DNA of 64,000 nucleotides from Gluconobacter kondonii (GCF_002723995.1 NZ_BEWP01000007.1:1-64000); one strand, 5' to 3'; shown: positions 48,572-57,610, counted from the first letter of the stretch. The notes: generated from the sequence alone by a model not told the origin. Made by a program: numbers and translations.

Positions 48572-48820
48572 TCGGGCTGCAAAAAACTGAAATCTTTCAA
48601 CGCTCTCTCAAGAACTTCGCGCTTCCAACATCCAACCATTAACAAAATCTCCATATCCTTTGGTTTTCTGCGGTTTTCACTACTGCACAACCGCCATGGC
48701 TTTTCTGACAAACCGGCCTGCAGACACACTTTCCGGCACTCCCGAAGCACTCTCTACGGCTGGGGATAAAACAAACAGGGGTTGACCAATCCCGCAGCCA
48801 CTCCTGAAAAGAGATGCTCA
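48572..48820. other. AT-rich gap between plsC and DUF2125 gene
   Basis: No gene is seen. The first 110 nt are distinctly AT-rich compared with the surroundings. A perfect DnaA-box 9-mer (TGTGGATAA, 48538-48546) and two near matches lie within the last codons of plsC just upstream, but there is no cluster of boxes and no replication gene nearby, so I do not call an origin. A TTGACC at 48783 is a possible -35. Confidence 0.4.
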
Positions 48821-49879
48821 ATGGATCGTCCGCTCTTTACTGTCGGTTACAGCAAATATGCTGTGGTCTTGATTGCCATTCTCGCAATATCGATCCTCCT
48901 CGATACACTCTGCTGGCATCACACGATCCACCGGCTGGAGACCAGCGCCCACACCGCCAGCGCCACGGCAGACAAAAACGGCTGGGCCGTTCATGCGACT
49001 CCGTTACGGAGAGGCGGCTGGCCGTTCGGCGCATGGGTGGAACTGGAGCATCTGGACGTCACACATCCGGCATCGCCCGGTTCGCCCTACGACGCAGGCT
49101 GGGCCGCAGAGCATCTTCGTCTTGGAGGATCATGGGCCTCCCTGCTTCTCGCAGGATTTCCGCTTTCTCTGACGGGGCATCAGGCGATACGGCTTGTCCT
49201 GAATGACAAAATCCTGACTGTTCTGACGTCGGGTGTTCAGATCCGTTTCAGAAACCCAGAAGACCTGCGATTTTCAGCACCACAATTTCAGATGGCGCTC
49301 TCGGGCGGATGGCCTGACAGGCAGATCTTCGCAAAAAACCTCTCCGGACGCCTTATTCGCTTTCCCGAAGCCCTCGTCGGCGCAACACGGCTCGGCATAG
49401 AGGCAAAGACGGCGGAACTGTCCGGGTTTCCACTGCTCTATGGAGCCTCCGCCAACCTGCATCAGGCGCATCTTGCACTCGCCCTGACAGCATCCGTGTC
49501 TTCCACAGGCCGTTCATTTCTTGACCCGGCGTCATACGGCCGCCTCCTGCTTCAGGACGCCTCAGCCTCCCCGGCCTCGACAGACAGCCACATCACCCTG
49601 TCCGGCGCCCTCACCCTCCCAAGCCAAACCGGCACACTCACCCTCTCCCTAATCCACTGGCAGGAGCTTGCAGCACGCCTTCTGGATCGGCCCGAAATAG
49701 AGTCGCACCTCGCCCCAGACCTTCAGGCCGCCCTCCGCAAAGCGCTGGAAAAGGCTGCCGTTCCACAGCCCAAAAGCGAACAACCACTTTCGGTGGCGCT
49801 CCCCGTCGTCAACGGCCAGATCCTCCCGGATACACAGGCGATTTCCACGCTTTTCAACGGGACACTCCCTCCTCCCTGA
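48821..49879 (+). CDS. DUF2125 periplasmic protein
   Basis: A 352-residue protein with an N-terminal hydrophobic anchor (VVLIAILAISILLDTLCWHH) and a long beta-rich periplasmic part (GWAVHATPLRRGGWPFGAWVELEHLDV), matching the DUF2125 family of alphaproteobacteria, which is distantly AsmA-like. GAGA precedes the ATG. Function unknown. The cio operon follows after about 210 nt. Confidence 0.78.
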   Translation: MDRPLFTVGYSKYAVVLIAILAISILLDTLCWHHTIHRLETSAHTASATADKNGWAVHATPLRRGGWPFGAWVELEHLDVTHPASPGSPYDAGWAAEHLRLGGSWASLLLAGFPLSLTGHQAIRLVLNDKILTVLTSGVQIRFRNPEDLRFSAPQFQMALSGGWPDRQIFAKNLSGRLIRFPEALVGATRLGIEAKTAELSGFPLLYGASANLHQAHLALALTASVSSTGRSFLDPASYGRLLLQDASASPASTDSHITLSGALTLPSQTGTLTLSLIHWQELAARLLDRPEIESHLAPDLQAALRKALEKAAVPQPKSEQPLSVALPVVNGQILPDTQAISTLFNGTLPPP

Positions 49880-49894
49880 GGCCGAAACTCCCGC

Positions 49895-49908
49895 TTGATT
49901 TCCATCAA
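49895..49908. promoter_or_regulatory. Consensus FNR/ANR-type operator upstream of cio operon
   Basis: TTGAT-ttcc-ATCAA is an exact match to the FNR-family consensus TTGAT-N4-ATCAA and lies 180 nt before cioA. An FNR-type regulator (GoxR) is known in G. oxydans, so this is a natural site for oxygen- or redox-dependent control of the bd oxidase. No strong -10 is seen at the expected distance, so activation versus repression cannot be told. Confidence 0.65.
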
Positions 49909-50087
49909 AAAACCCACCGGAACACAGAACTTTCTCTGGCCAAACACGTTCTGTGGGTTCAAAAGACGGCGACACACGAAACGATCACAACTTCGTTATC
50001 CTCGTTCTGCGTGCGTCAGATCCCGCAGGGAGCGGCCTTGCTTCTGACGGAATCTGCCTCTCGCCATCTATCCAGAAGGCAACTGAA

Positions 50088-51527
50088 ATGTTTGGCCTCT
50101 CGGCTTTATTCCTGGCGCGGTTCCAGTTCGCGTTTACGGTCGGGTTTCACATCGTGTTCCCGGCGTTCTCAATCGGTCTTGCAGCGTATCTGGCTGTTCT
50201 GGAAGGCCTCTGGCTTAAGACAGGCCGCAGCGCCTATCTGGACCTCTTCAAATACTGGCTGAAGGTCTTTTCCGTCGTCTTCGGCATGGGCGTGGTCTCC
50301 GGCCTCGTCATGTCCTACGAATTCGGAACGAACTGGTCGGCTTTCTCCCAGAAGGCCGGTCCGATCCTTGGCCCGATGCTGGCCTACGAGGTCATGACGG
50401 CGTTCTTTCTTGAAGCCGGGTTCCTCGGCGTCATGATGTTCGGCCTCAACCGCGTCGGCAAAGGCCTGCATTTCGCAGCCACCTGCATGGTCTCGATCGG
50501 CACGCTGATTTCCATGAGCTGGATCCTGTCCTCCAATTCCTGGATGCAGACTCCTCGCGGCTATCGCATCGACGAAGCCACTGGCCGCTTCCTGCCCGTC
50601 GACTGGTGGCAGATCGTCTTCAACCCGTCTTTCCCATACCGCATCGTCCATATGGGCCTCGCAGCCTTCCTGTGCGTGGCGTTTATCGTGGCAGGCGTGG
50701 CCGGATGGCATCTGCTCAAGGCGCGCCGTGAGGGCCGTCAGGCGTCCGAACAGGTCCGCCTGATGTTCTCCATGGCGATGTGGATGGCCGCCATCGTCTC
50801 CCCGATTCAGGTTCTAGCCGGTGATACGCAGGGCCTGAACACGCTGGAATATCAACCCGCCAAAATTGCCGCGCTTGAAGGTGATTGGGAGTCCGAAAGC
50901 CGCGCACCGGAAATCCTGTTCGGCATTCCCGACATGGAAAGCGAGACCACCCGCTACAAGATCGCCATCCCATATCTGGGCTCGCTGATCCTGACGCACA
51001 GCCTCGACGGCAAGGTCCCGGGCCTGAAGGACTTCCCAAAAGAAGACCGCGCCTATTCTCCGCTGCTGTTCTTCTCCTTCCGCATCATGGTCGCCCTCGG
51101 CATGTTGATGGTGCTGGTCGGTCTGTGGTCGCTTTATCTGCGCTGGAAAGGCAAACTGTACGACACGCCGCTTCTGCATCGGGTCGCATTGTTCATGTCT
51201 CCGGCGGGCTTCCTCGCGCTGCTGTGTGGCTGGGTCACGACTGAGGTGGGCCGTCAGCCCTTCACTGTCTATGGCCTTATGCGGACCGCCGACAGCGTCT
51301 CTCCGATCGCCCTGCCGAGCATCGCAACGTCGATGATTGCCTTCATCGTCGTCTATTTCATCGTGTTCATGGGCGGCATCACCATCCTGCTGCGGACCTT
51401 CGCCGAAGAACCCCATTCGGGTGAACACGGCCCCGCTGAAGACCAGCCCCAGCGCGCCGCAGGTACAACACAGGTCTCCCATCAGCCCCCGTCTGGCCCG
51501 ACGGCCGGCGCTGGCATGGCGGAGTAA
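50088..51527 (+). CDS. cioA: Cytochrome bd-type quinol oxidase subunit I (CIO type)
   Basis: A 479-residue inner-membrane subunit oxidising ubiquinol and holding hemes b558, b595 and d. MFGLSALFLARFQFAFTVGFH carries the N-terminal His21 ligand, WILSSNSWMQTPRG and GWVTTEVGRQPFTVYGLMRT are signatures. The Q-loop is short, placing it in the cyanide-insensitive oxidase (CIO) branch. The start ATG has AGAAGG about 9 nt upstream; the open frame extends 45 codons further but lacks similarity. The C-terminal tail is polar and Pro/Ala-rich. Confidence 0.95.
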   Translation: MFGLSALFLARFQFAFTVGFHIVFPAFSIGLAAYLAVLEGLWLKTGRSAYLDLFKYWLKVFSVVFGMGVVSGLVMSYEFGTNWSAFSQKAGPILGPMLAYEVMTAFFLEAGFLGVMMFGLNRVGKGLHFAATCMVSIGTLISMSWILSSNSWMQTPRGYRIDEATGRFLPVDWWQIVFNPSFPYRIVHMGLAAFLCVAFIVAGVAGWHLLKARREGRQASEQVRLMFSMAMWMAAIVSPIQVLAGDTQGLNTLEYQPAKIAALEGDWESESRAPEILFGIPDMESETTRYKIAIPYLGSLILTHSLDGKVPGLKDFPKEDRAYSPLLFFSFRIMVALGMLMVLVGLWSLYLRWKGKLYDTPLLHRVALFMSPAGFLALLCGWVTTEVGRQPFTVYGLMRTADSVSPIALPSIATSMIAFIVVYFIVFMGGITILLRTFAEEPHSGEHGPAEDQPQRAAGTTQVSHQPPSGPTAGAGMAE

Positions 51528-51532
51528 GAACC

Positions 51533-52558
51533 ATGACAGAAACAGCCGGCTTCTGGCTTCCGGTGGTCTGGGCGCTGCTCGCAGCAACCGCCATCTTCCT
51601 CTATGTCTGCCTTGATGGTTTCGATCTCGGGATCGGCATCCTTTTCCTCAAGGAAAAGGACCACGATCACCGGAACCTTATGGTCAACACCGTGGCCCCC
51701 GTCTGGGACGGCAACGAAACCTGGATGATCTTTGGCGGAGCGGCGCTCTACGGCGTCTTCCCCGTCGCCTACGGCACAATCCTCCCGGCCCTTTACCTGC
51801 CGATCCTGTTCATGCTGCTGGCCCTGATCCTGCGCGGCGTGTCTTTCGAGTTCCGCTTCAAGTCGGAATCGCCCATGAGCCAGTTCTTCTGGGACAGCTC
51901 CTTCTGCGGCGGCTCCATCGTTGCGGCCTTCATGCAGGGCGTCATTCTCGGAACGCTCGTTCAGGGGATCAAAATCGAGAACAATGTGTTCGTCGGGTCC
52001 AGCTTTGACTGGTTCACCCCGTTCGCCCTGTTCTGTGGCCTTGCGGTCGTCATCGGCTATGCGCTGCTCGGCGCGACTTGGCTTCTGTGGCGCTGCGAAG
52101 GTGAACTGCACGATGCGATGCGCCGGATTTCCTTCGTCCTCGGCGGCCTTATGCTGGTGACGATCGCGCTCGTCTCGATCTGGACGCCCATGCTCCACAC
52201 CACCTACATGCAGCACTGGCTGGACATGCCGCAGCTCGCTCTGGTGGCGCCGGTTCCGGTTGCAGTGGTCGTTCTTGCAGGAGCGCTCTTCTTCGGACTG
52301 CGCAACCCGCGCTCGCATCTGCTGCCGTTCATCGCGACACTGGGCCTGTTCTTCCTGTGCTTCAGCGGTCTGGGCATCAATGTGTGGCCCTATATCGTGC
52401 CGCCGACCATCACCATCTGGCAGGCCTCCTCTCCGCCGGAGAGCCAAACCTTCCTGCTGGTCGGAACGATGTTCCTCCTGCCGCTGATCCTCTCCTACAC
52501 CGCCTATTCGTACTATGTGTTCCGCGGAAAAATGTCCGCCGGACACCACTACCACTAA
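51533..52558 (+). CDS. cioB: Cytochrome bd-type quinol oxidase subunit II
   Basis: A 341-residue, roughly eight- to nine-helix membrane protein structurally paired with subunit I. Family sequence: LDGFDLGIGILF near the first helices, PVWDGNETWMIFGGAALYGVFP, and FFWDSSFCGGSIVAAFMQG. It starts 5 nt after cioA stops. It ends with a His/Tyr tail (GHHYH). Together they make the bd-type oxidase that reduces oxygen to water without proton pumping. Confidence 0.95.
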   Translation: MTETAGFWLPVVWALLAATAIFLYVCLDGFDLGIGILFLKEKDHDHRNLMVNTVAPVWDGNETWMIFGGAALYGVFPVAYGTILPALYLPILFMLLALILRGVSFEFRFKSESPMSQFFWDSSFCGGSIVAAFMQGVILGTLVQGIKIENNVFVGSSFDWFTPFALFCGLAVVIGYALLGATWLLWRCEGELHDAMRRISFVLGGLMLVTIALVSIWTPMLHTTYMQHWLDMPQLALVAPVPVAVVVLAGALFFGLRNPRSHLLPFIATLGLFFLCFSGLGINVWPYIVPPTITIWQASSPPESQTFLLVGTMFLLPLILSYTAYSYYVFRGKMSAGHHYH

Positions 52559-52576
52559 CGGCAGAGGACCAGCCCC

Positions 52577-52726
52577 ATGCGTATCGAATACGGTCAGCCC
52601 GACGAGAAACCGGGCTTCCTGAACTGGATGAAACGCGTGAGCTGGTTCGTGGCGATCTGGGCGGGCGGCGTTGTTGTCGTCGGCCTTGGTGCCGAATTGC
52701 TCAAGAAAATCATCTTCGGCTGGTAA
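52577..52726 (+). CDS. DUF2474 microprotein of the bd oxidase (CydX-like)
   Basis: A 49-residue protein beginning MRIEYGQPDEKPGF, with one transmembrane helix (WFVAIWAGGVVVVGLGAELL) preceded by WMKRVS. The WxxxxxWFVxIWAxxV pattern is that of DUF2474, a family of tiny proteins encoded after bd oxidase subunit II, analogous to CydX/CydS. AGAGGACC lies before the ATG, 19 nt after cioB. A strong terminator ends the operon 14 nt later. Likely a structural third subunit. Confidence 0.82.
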   Translation: MRIEYGQPDEKPGFLNWMKRVSWFVAIWAGGVVVVGLGAELLKKIIFGW

Positions 52727-52740
52727 CGGCCTTAGCAAGC

Positions 52741-52783
52741 CACAAAAAAAGCCCCATCTCTTTCGAGCGGGGCTTTTTTTGTG
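52741..52783. terminator. Bidirectional terminator after cio operon
   Basis: A perfect 15-bp stem (CACAAAAAAAGCCCC / GGGGCTTTTTTTGTG) with a 13-nt loop and seven-base A and T tracts serves both the cio operon and the convergent gloB gene. Confidence 0.93.
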
Positions 52784-52786
52784 CTG

Positions 52787-53503
52787 TCAGAACGTATCCT
52801 TTTCCCGGCGCAGCCGCGCAAAAGTCGCAACATCCGGCGCAAGCAGAAACGGATTGGTCCGCCGCTCCACGCCCAGCGCGACCGGAAGCGTCGGCCGCCC
52901 GGCTTCCAGCAGACGTTCAACTTCCCCGGCCCGCGCCTTCAGGGCGGCGTTCTCCGGATCGACATGCAGTGCGAAAGCAAGGTTGGAGCGCGTATATTCA
53001 TGTCCCGCACAGACAAGCGTGCTGTCCGGCAGACTGTCATACCGGTGCAGGCTGTCGAACAGTTCCTGCGCCGTGCCTTCCAGCAATCGCCCGCAGCCCA
53101 GACTGAACAGCACATCGCCACAGAACAGCACCGGAACCTCGGCCACGACATACGACACATGCCCAACTGCATGACCCGGCGTGGACAGGACCTGAATCTT
53201 CGTATTTCCCAGAGAAACAACGTCCCCTTCTTCAACCGCATGATCCAGCCGAGGCAGCCGTTCCTGATTCTGGCGCGGCTCGTAAACCTGCGCGCCATAG
53301 CGTTCCCGGAGCGCCTCCGTCCCGGCTGTATGGTCGGCGTGATGGTGGGTCAGCAGGATCATGTCCAGCCGCCCATCCCCAATCTCATCAAGAATCGGCC
53401 CGGCCTCACCGGGGTCCACGATGGCCCGTTCCCCCTTTGGCGTTGTCAGCAGCCAGGCATAATTGTCCGACAGAACCGGAATCGGCTTGATATCAAGTGG
53501 CAT
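52787..53503 (-). CDS. gloB: Hydroxyacylglutathione hydrolase (glyoxalase II)
   Basis: A 238-residue metallo-beta-lactamase-fold enzyme that hydrolyses S-lactoylglutathione in methylglyoxal detoxification. The di-metal motif THHHADHTAG is clear, followed by STPGHAVGHVSYV, CGDVLFSLGCGRL and CAGHEYTRSNLAFA. Start at MPLDIKPIP with AAGGGGAA upstream. Its 5' end is 41 nt from the divergent methyltransferase start. Confidence 0.93.
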   Translation of the reverse strand: MPLDIKPIPVLSDNYAWLLTTPKGERAIVDPGEAGPILDEIGDGRLDMILLTHHHADHTAGTEALRERYGAQVYEPRQNQERLPRLDHAVEEGDVVSLGNTKIQVLSTPGHAVGHVSYVVAEVPVLFCGDVLFSLGCGRLLEGTAQELFDSLHRYDSLPDSTLVCAGHEYTRSNLAFALHVDPENAALKARAGEVERLLEAGRPTLPVALGVERRTNPFLLAPDVATFARLRREKDTF

Positions 53504-53543
53504 GACTGTTCCCCTTGGACTGTCCTGCTGATGAGGTAGCTGC

Positions 53544-54260
53544 ATGCTGACGTCCCTGGCCCGCATCCGTTCCGATGATGCCGCCACTTTCTATGAAAGC
53601 CGACAGGGACAGCGCACGGCCTTGCTCCTCAACGAGCGCCTGCGACGTATCATGCCTCCCATGCGAGGCCGACGCATTCTCGGCATAGGCTACACAGCCC
53701 CCTATCTTCCCGAAAGTGCCGAATTCGCAGTCTCCGCGCGCCTGCTTCACGCTCAGACGCAGAAAACACTTCACCCTTCCTCAAAAGACTGCATCGTCGA
53801 CAGCGCCCGCCTGCCTTTCGACGACCTTTCAATGGACGCGGTGCTCGTAGTGCATGGTCTCGAATTCACGCGTGTCGCTCCGGATTTCCTGCGGGCCATC
53901 TGGCGCACCCTCACTGATGACGGCGTCCTAATCCTGATCGTTCCCAACCGTTCCGGCTACTGGGCGCATACCGACGCCACCCCCTTCGGCCACGGCAGTC
54001 CCTACAGCAGCCGCCAGCTAACCCGCCTGCTCGACCAGACCCTGTTCCGGATCGATCACCATTCGGGTGCTCTGATGGCGCCACCCGCCGCTCTTTCCGC
54101 CACACAGGGACGGCTCATGGAGCAGATCGGGCACAGACTGCGCCTGCCATGCGGCGGCGTCCACCTCGTCACGGCCAGAAAAAATGCCTATGCCGGAATC
54201 CCCATGATCGACGACAAACTGGCCGCCACACTCCCCCAACAGGTCGCCAGACCCGCCTGA
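53544..54260 (+). CDS. Class I SAM-dependent methyltransferase-like protein
   Basis: A 238-residue protein with a methyltransferase layout: RRILGIGYTAPYL as a degenerate SAM loop, DSARLPFDDLSMDAVLVVHGLEF as the second motif, and LTDDGVLILIVPNRSG. It resembles the alphaproteobacterial methyltransferases found next to gloB. Substrate unknown; the usual GxGxG is imperfect, so SAM binding should not be taken for granted. Confidence 0.75.
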   Translation: MLTSLARIRSDDAATFYESRQGQRTALLLNERLRRIMPPMRGRRILGIGYTAPYLPESAEFAVSARLLHAQTQKTLHPSSKDCIVDSARLPFDDLSMDAVLVVHGLEFTRVAPDFLRAIWRTLTDDGVLILIVPNRSGYWAHTDATPFGHGSPYSSRQLTRLLDQTLFRIDHHSGALMAPPAALSATQGRLMEQIGHRLRLPCGGVHLVTARKNAYAGIPMIDDKLAATLPQQVARPA

Positions 54261-54339
54261 ACCAGAAAACCTGCCCGAAAAACGCCTTCTTTGTGGCGAA
54301 TTCTTGACCCTCCCGCCGTGTGCCGTAAGAGTGCGTTCC

Positions 54340-55017
54340 ATGTCGCTGATCCAGTCCTTCAAGCTCGTCCTGTCGCCGCCGCACCGCGCCGCGACTCCCT
54401 TCCTCCTCGCCGGTTCGCTTGTCGGACTGATCGGACGGGCCACGCCCTGGCGCGCCACGCGCCTGCTGGGCAATGCGGGCATCGCCTTCACGGCGTTCTG
54501 CCTGTACTTCTTCCGCGATCCCAAACGCACCCCACCGCCGCGCGCCGATCTGGTGCTGGCGTCCGCCGATGGCCGCGTCACATCCGTCGCCCTCGTCACG
54601 CCACCACCCGCGCTGGAAATGGGACACACGCCGGTCTGGCGCGTCTCGACGTTCCTCTCCGTGCTGAACGTCCATATCAACCGGATGCCCGCCGCCGGTG
54701 AAGTAACGAAGATCGCCTATCACGCAGGCAAGTTCCTCAATGCCAGCCTCGACAAGGCGTCGGAACACAACGAGCGCAATGAACTGCGCCTGACGCTGCC
54801 GGATGGCCGTAATATCGGCGTCGTGCAGATTGCTGGCCTGATCGCGCGCCGCATCCTGTGCTTCGTCGAGGAAGGCGATCGCATGGAAGCAGGCGAGCGC
54901 TTCGGCCTGATCCGCTTCGGCTCGCGCACCGACGTTTATCTGCCGCCCGGCGTCGAACCTCTGGTTGTGGAGGGGCAGACCATGGTTGGTGGCGAAACTG
55001 TCCTGGCGACGCTCTGA
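54340..55017 (+). CDS. psd: Phosphatidylserine decarboxylase (short form)
   Basis: A 225-residue proenzyme making phosphatidylethanolamine. Blocks: STFLSVLNVHINRMP (active-site His) and ERFGLIRFGSRTDVYLPP, where self-cleavage at the Gly-Ser bond creates the pyruvoyl group. It is of the short type common in alphaproteobacteria. An N-terminal hydrophobic segment anchors it. It precedes pssA by 14 nt; the two form the PE branch as an operon. Confidence 0.94.
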   Translation: MSLIQSFKLVLSPPHRAATPFLLAGSLVGLIGRATPWRATRLLGNAGIAFTAFCLYFFRDPKRTPPPRADLVLASADGRVTSVALVTPPPALEMGHTPVWRVSTFLSVLNVHINRMPAAGEVTKIAYHAGKFLNASLDKASEHNERNELRLTLPDGRNIGVVQIAGLIARRILCFVEEGDRMEAGERFGLIRFGSRTDVYLPPGVEPLVVEGQTMVGGETVLATL

Positions 55018-55031
55018 GCCAGACGCCATAC

Positions 55032-55949
55032 ATGACCAAGCCTCCGACGGTTGAACCCACCCGCGAACCCGCCCAGTCTATTGGTGCCTCTGTGAGCGCC
55101 TCTGGCCGAAAGCGCCGCATACGACGCAGACTCCGCCGTATGGGCCGCAACCCGCGCACCCGTGTGCGCGGGCCGTCGTTCAACCGCCTCATCCCCAACA
55201 TCATGACGATGCTCGGCCTCTGCGCCGGACTCAGCGGCATGCGGTTTGCGCTCGAACACCAGTTTGAACCCGCGGCCGTGGCACTCCTGATCGCCGCCTG
55301 CATCGACGGACTCGACGGACGCATCGCGCGCCTCCTCAAGGGCGCCACACGCTTCGGCGCAGAATTCGACAGCCTGTCGGACTTCGTGTGCTTCGGCGTC
55401 GCACCGTCCTTCGTGCTGCTGATGTGGTCGCTCGAACATGCCGGGCGCTATTCTTTCGTCCCGTGCATCCTGTTCACCGTCTGCATGGCTCTGCGTCTGG
55501 CCCGCTTCAACGCCAGCCTCGATGACGACGACAAGCCGGACTATTCCTACAGCTTCTTCACAGGCGTCCCGGCCCCTGCGGGCGCTGGACTGGTCCTGTT
55601 CCCGGTCTTCCTCGGCCTTGAAGCCGACCGCCTGCATGCTGAAGGTCTGGCCGCATTCGCCCGCCTGCCCCTCGTCTCGGCCGTCTGTCTGATCGTCACA
55701 GGGCTGTTGCTGGTCTCGACGCTTCCGGTCTGGTCCTTCAAGAACTTCAAGGTTCCGGCCCGCTACGTCCTGCCCCTGATGCTCGGAACCGGCCTGTATG
55801 CGGCCCTTCTGGTCGCAGACCCCTGGGGCGCCCTCGCCGGTGCGGGACTGCTCTATATCGCGATCCTACCCTTCTCCCGCCGCTCTTACCACCGCCTGAA
55901 ACTGGCGGCAGAGGAAATGTCGGAAACGGTGGAAGAAGAACCCGCCTGA
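55032..55949 (+). CDS. pssA: CDP-diacylglycerol-serine O-phosphatidyltransferase
   Basis: A 305-residue membrane enzyme making phosphatidylserine. The CDP-alcohol phosphatidyltransferase signature is complete (DGLDGRIARLLKGATRFGAEFDSLSD), and about seven hydrophobic segments follow. A very basic N-terminus (RKRRIRRRLRRMGRN) precedes the first helix. It supplies the substrate of Psd, encoded just upstream. Confidence 0.94.
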   Translation: MTKPPTVEPTREPAQSIGASVSASGRKRRIRRRLRRMGRNPRTRVRGPSFNRLIPNIMTMLGLCAGLSGMRFALEHQFEPAAVALLIAACIDGLDGRIARLLKGATRFGAEFDSLSDFVCFGVAPSFVLLMWSLEHAGRYSFVPCILFTVCMALRLARFNASLDDDDKPDYSYSFFTGVPAPAGAGLVLFPVFLGLEADRLHAEGLAAFARLPLVSAVCLIVTGLLLVSTLPVWSFKNFKVPARYVLPLMLGTGLYAALLVADPWGALAGAGLLYIAILPFSRRSYHRLKLAAEEMSETVEEEPA

Positions 55950-55967
55950 GAGCAGGAAATCCCAACA

Positions 55968-56001
55968 AAAAAGGCCGCCCGGTTCTCCGGGCGGCCTTTT
56001 T
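55968..56001. terminator. Bidirectional terminator after pssA
   Basis: A perfect 15-bp stem (AAAAAGGCCGCCCGG / CCGGGCGGCCTTTTT) with loop TTCT, between convergent pssA and the ROK kinase gene. Confidence 0.93.
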
Positions 56002-56022
56002 CATCTCCAATACGCGACAGAC

Positions 56023-56958
56023 TTATTCCGTCACGTCCCACAGCCATGCCGCACCACGCACGCCAGAGCTGTCACCATGCTTATTCTTCACGATTGGCGT
56101 CGTGCAGACCGGCGTAATGACATGCTTGGCCAGAAGCGGCGGCACGCGCTCATACAGCGTATGAAGGTTGGAAACACCACCACCTAGAACAATCACATCC
56201 GGATCAAGGAAGTTGATGACCATGGCGCAGGCCCGGGCAAAACGCTCAGTATAACGGCCGAGGGCTGCAATCGCAGCCTGATCGCCATTGGCCGCAGCCT
56301 CTTCGATACCGGCCGTATTGCGATGCCCAGGCCCCTTCCAGTCCGCAGCGAGTGCCGGGCCCGAAAGATAGCGCTCCATGCAGCCCTTGTTCCCACAGAA
56401 GCACTCCCGCGGCGGCGCGTCTTCTTCCGTCGGCCAGGGCAGAGGCAGATGCCCCCATTCACCAGCAATATGATGACGCCCTTCAAGAACGCGGCCATTA
56501 TTGACGATGCCCGCGCCCATACCCGTCCCGATAATGACACCGAAAACGGTCAGCATGCCCTTAGCCGCACCATCGGCAGCTTCCGAGAGGGCAAAGCAGT
56601 TGGCGTCGTTTTCCGTCCGGACCGGACGGGCCAGCGCGGCTTCCAGATCGTGCCCGAAAGGCTGGTTGTTCAGCCAGGTTGCATTGGCATTCTTGATCAG
56701 CCCGCTCTCTGGCGAGATTGATCCCGGAATCCCGATGCCCAGCGTGGACGTATGCTGCCCCGCCGAAACGCGGTGGCTCGGCACCGCACCAAGACGATGA
56801 TCCACATCCGCCACCAGATCCCGGATCGCCAGAACGGCCTCGTTATAAATACCGGGATTGGCAATTCGTTCCCGAAGGACGAGATCGCCCGAACGATTTA
56901 GAACCGCGATTTCGATCTTCGTGCCACCAAGATCAATTCCAAGGCGATAATCAGCCAT
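56023..56958 (-). CDS. frk: ROK-family sugar kinase, probably fructokinase
   Basis: A 311-residue kinase with the ROK layout: ATP loop DLGGTKIEIAVL, catalytic ENDANCFALSE, GEWGHLPLPWP, and the zinc-binding PPRECFCGNKGCMERYLSG. The GExGH-like segment and CxCGxxGCxE favour the NagK/Mak fructokinase branch. It phosphorylates free hexose in the cytosol, here feeding the pentose phosphate pathway that Gluconobacter uses. Monocistronic; a terminator follows. Confidence 0.88.
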   Translation of the reverse strand: MADYRLGIDLGGTKIEIAVLNRSGDLVLRERIANPGIYNEAVLAIRDLVADVDHRLGAVPSHRVSAGQHTSTLGIGIPGSISPESGLIKNANATWLNNQPFGHDLEAALARPVRTENDANCFALSEAADGAAKGMLTVFGVIIGTGMGAGIVNNGRVLEGRHHIAGEWGHLPLPWPTEEDAPPRECFCGNKGCMERYLSGPALAADWKGPGHRNTAGIEEAAANGDQAAIAALGRYTERFARACAMVINFLDPDVIVLGGGVSNLHTLYERVPPLLAKHVITPVCTTPIVKNKHGDSSGVRGAAWLWDVTE

Positions 56959-57124
56959 CTCAAGCCCTGTGCTCTGTGCGGCGACCTGAACAACAGGTGG
57001 CCGGACCTCATGGGAAAACGCATCCAGTGCGTCCGTCTGCTTTAACGCGAAACCGTGTCACGACAAGCCGTCCGAAGACAAAACTTCGTTGTTTCAGGCA
57101 ATTTCCAGTTTCAGAATATCGCGA

Positions 57125-57610
57125 TCAGACCCGCGCCAGTTCCTGAAGCGCGTGCAGGATCTCCTGTGGCGCGGGTGGACAGCCTGGAATCGCACGCCGC
57201 ACCGGCGTCAGAGCCTGCAAGCCCCCCAGCGTCGCGTAACTGGCTGGAAACGGCCCTCCGTCGACCGCACAGGCCCCGACCGCAATCAGGCTCCGGCCCG
57301 GCGGCATCGCCCGCCAGACCCGATCCACCATCTCAGCACAGACCCGCGTCACCGCGCCGGTCAGCAACAACCAGTCAGCATCCGCGGGATCGCTCACACA
57401 AACAAAACCTGCCTGCTCCAGAGCGAAAGCACTGCTTTTCAGAGACTCGATCTCCATGAAGCAGCCCTCGCATCCCCCCGTCTCCAGCACATAAAGCCCG
57501 ATGGGGCGCTCACGACGCGGAAGCACTTCGTCAGAGGACGGGCACCAGCGCCGCGCATCCATGAACGCATAAAGCAGGCTCAGAGGCCCCGTTCGTCGCA
57601 ACCCATTCAC
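57125..57610 (-). CDS. Group-4 hydrogenase/NuoB-type small subunit (HyfI-like)
   Basis: A 161-residue iron-sulfur subunit. Four cysteines fit the single proximal [4Fe-4S] site: C47 and C50 (GGCEGC), C114 (VGACAVDGG) and C144 (IPGCPPAP), with VSDPADADWLLLTGAVTR between them, as in HyfI/HycG/EchC. The start is GTG, overlapping the large-subunit stop. It is the last gene of the six-gene cluster. Its partner has lost the Ni site, so it probably passes electrons to or from a quinone-like site, but no electron-input subunit is encoded nearby. Confidence 0.85.
   Translation of the reverse strand: MNGLRRTGPLSLLYAFMDARRWCPSSDEVLPRRERPIGLYVLETGGCEGCFMEIESLKSSAFALEQAGFVCVSDPADADWLLLTGAVTRVCAEMVDRVWRAMPPGRSLIAVGACAVDGGPFPASYATLGGLQALTPVRRAIPGCPPAPQEILHALQELARV

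Noticed and set aside
48500-48820. Chromosome replication origin
   Set aside because: One perfect DnaA box and two poor ones beside an AT-rich gap are not enough; no dnaA, dnaN, parAB or hemE nearby.
49953-50087. 45-codon extension of cioA
   Set aside because: It has no similarity to the family, and ATG 50088 has AGAAGG upstream and gives the conserved N-terminus.
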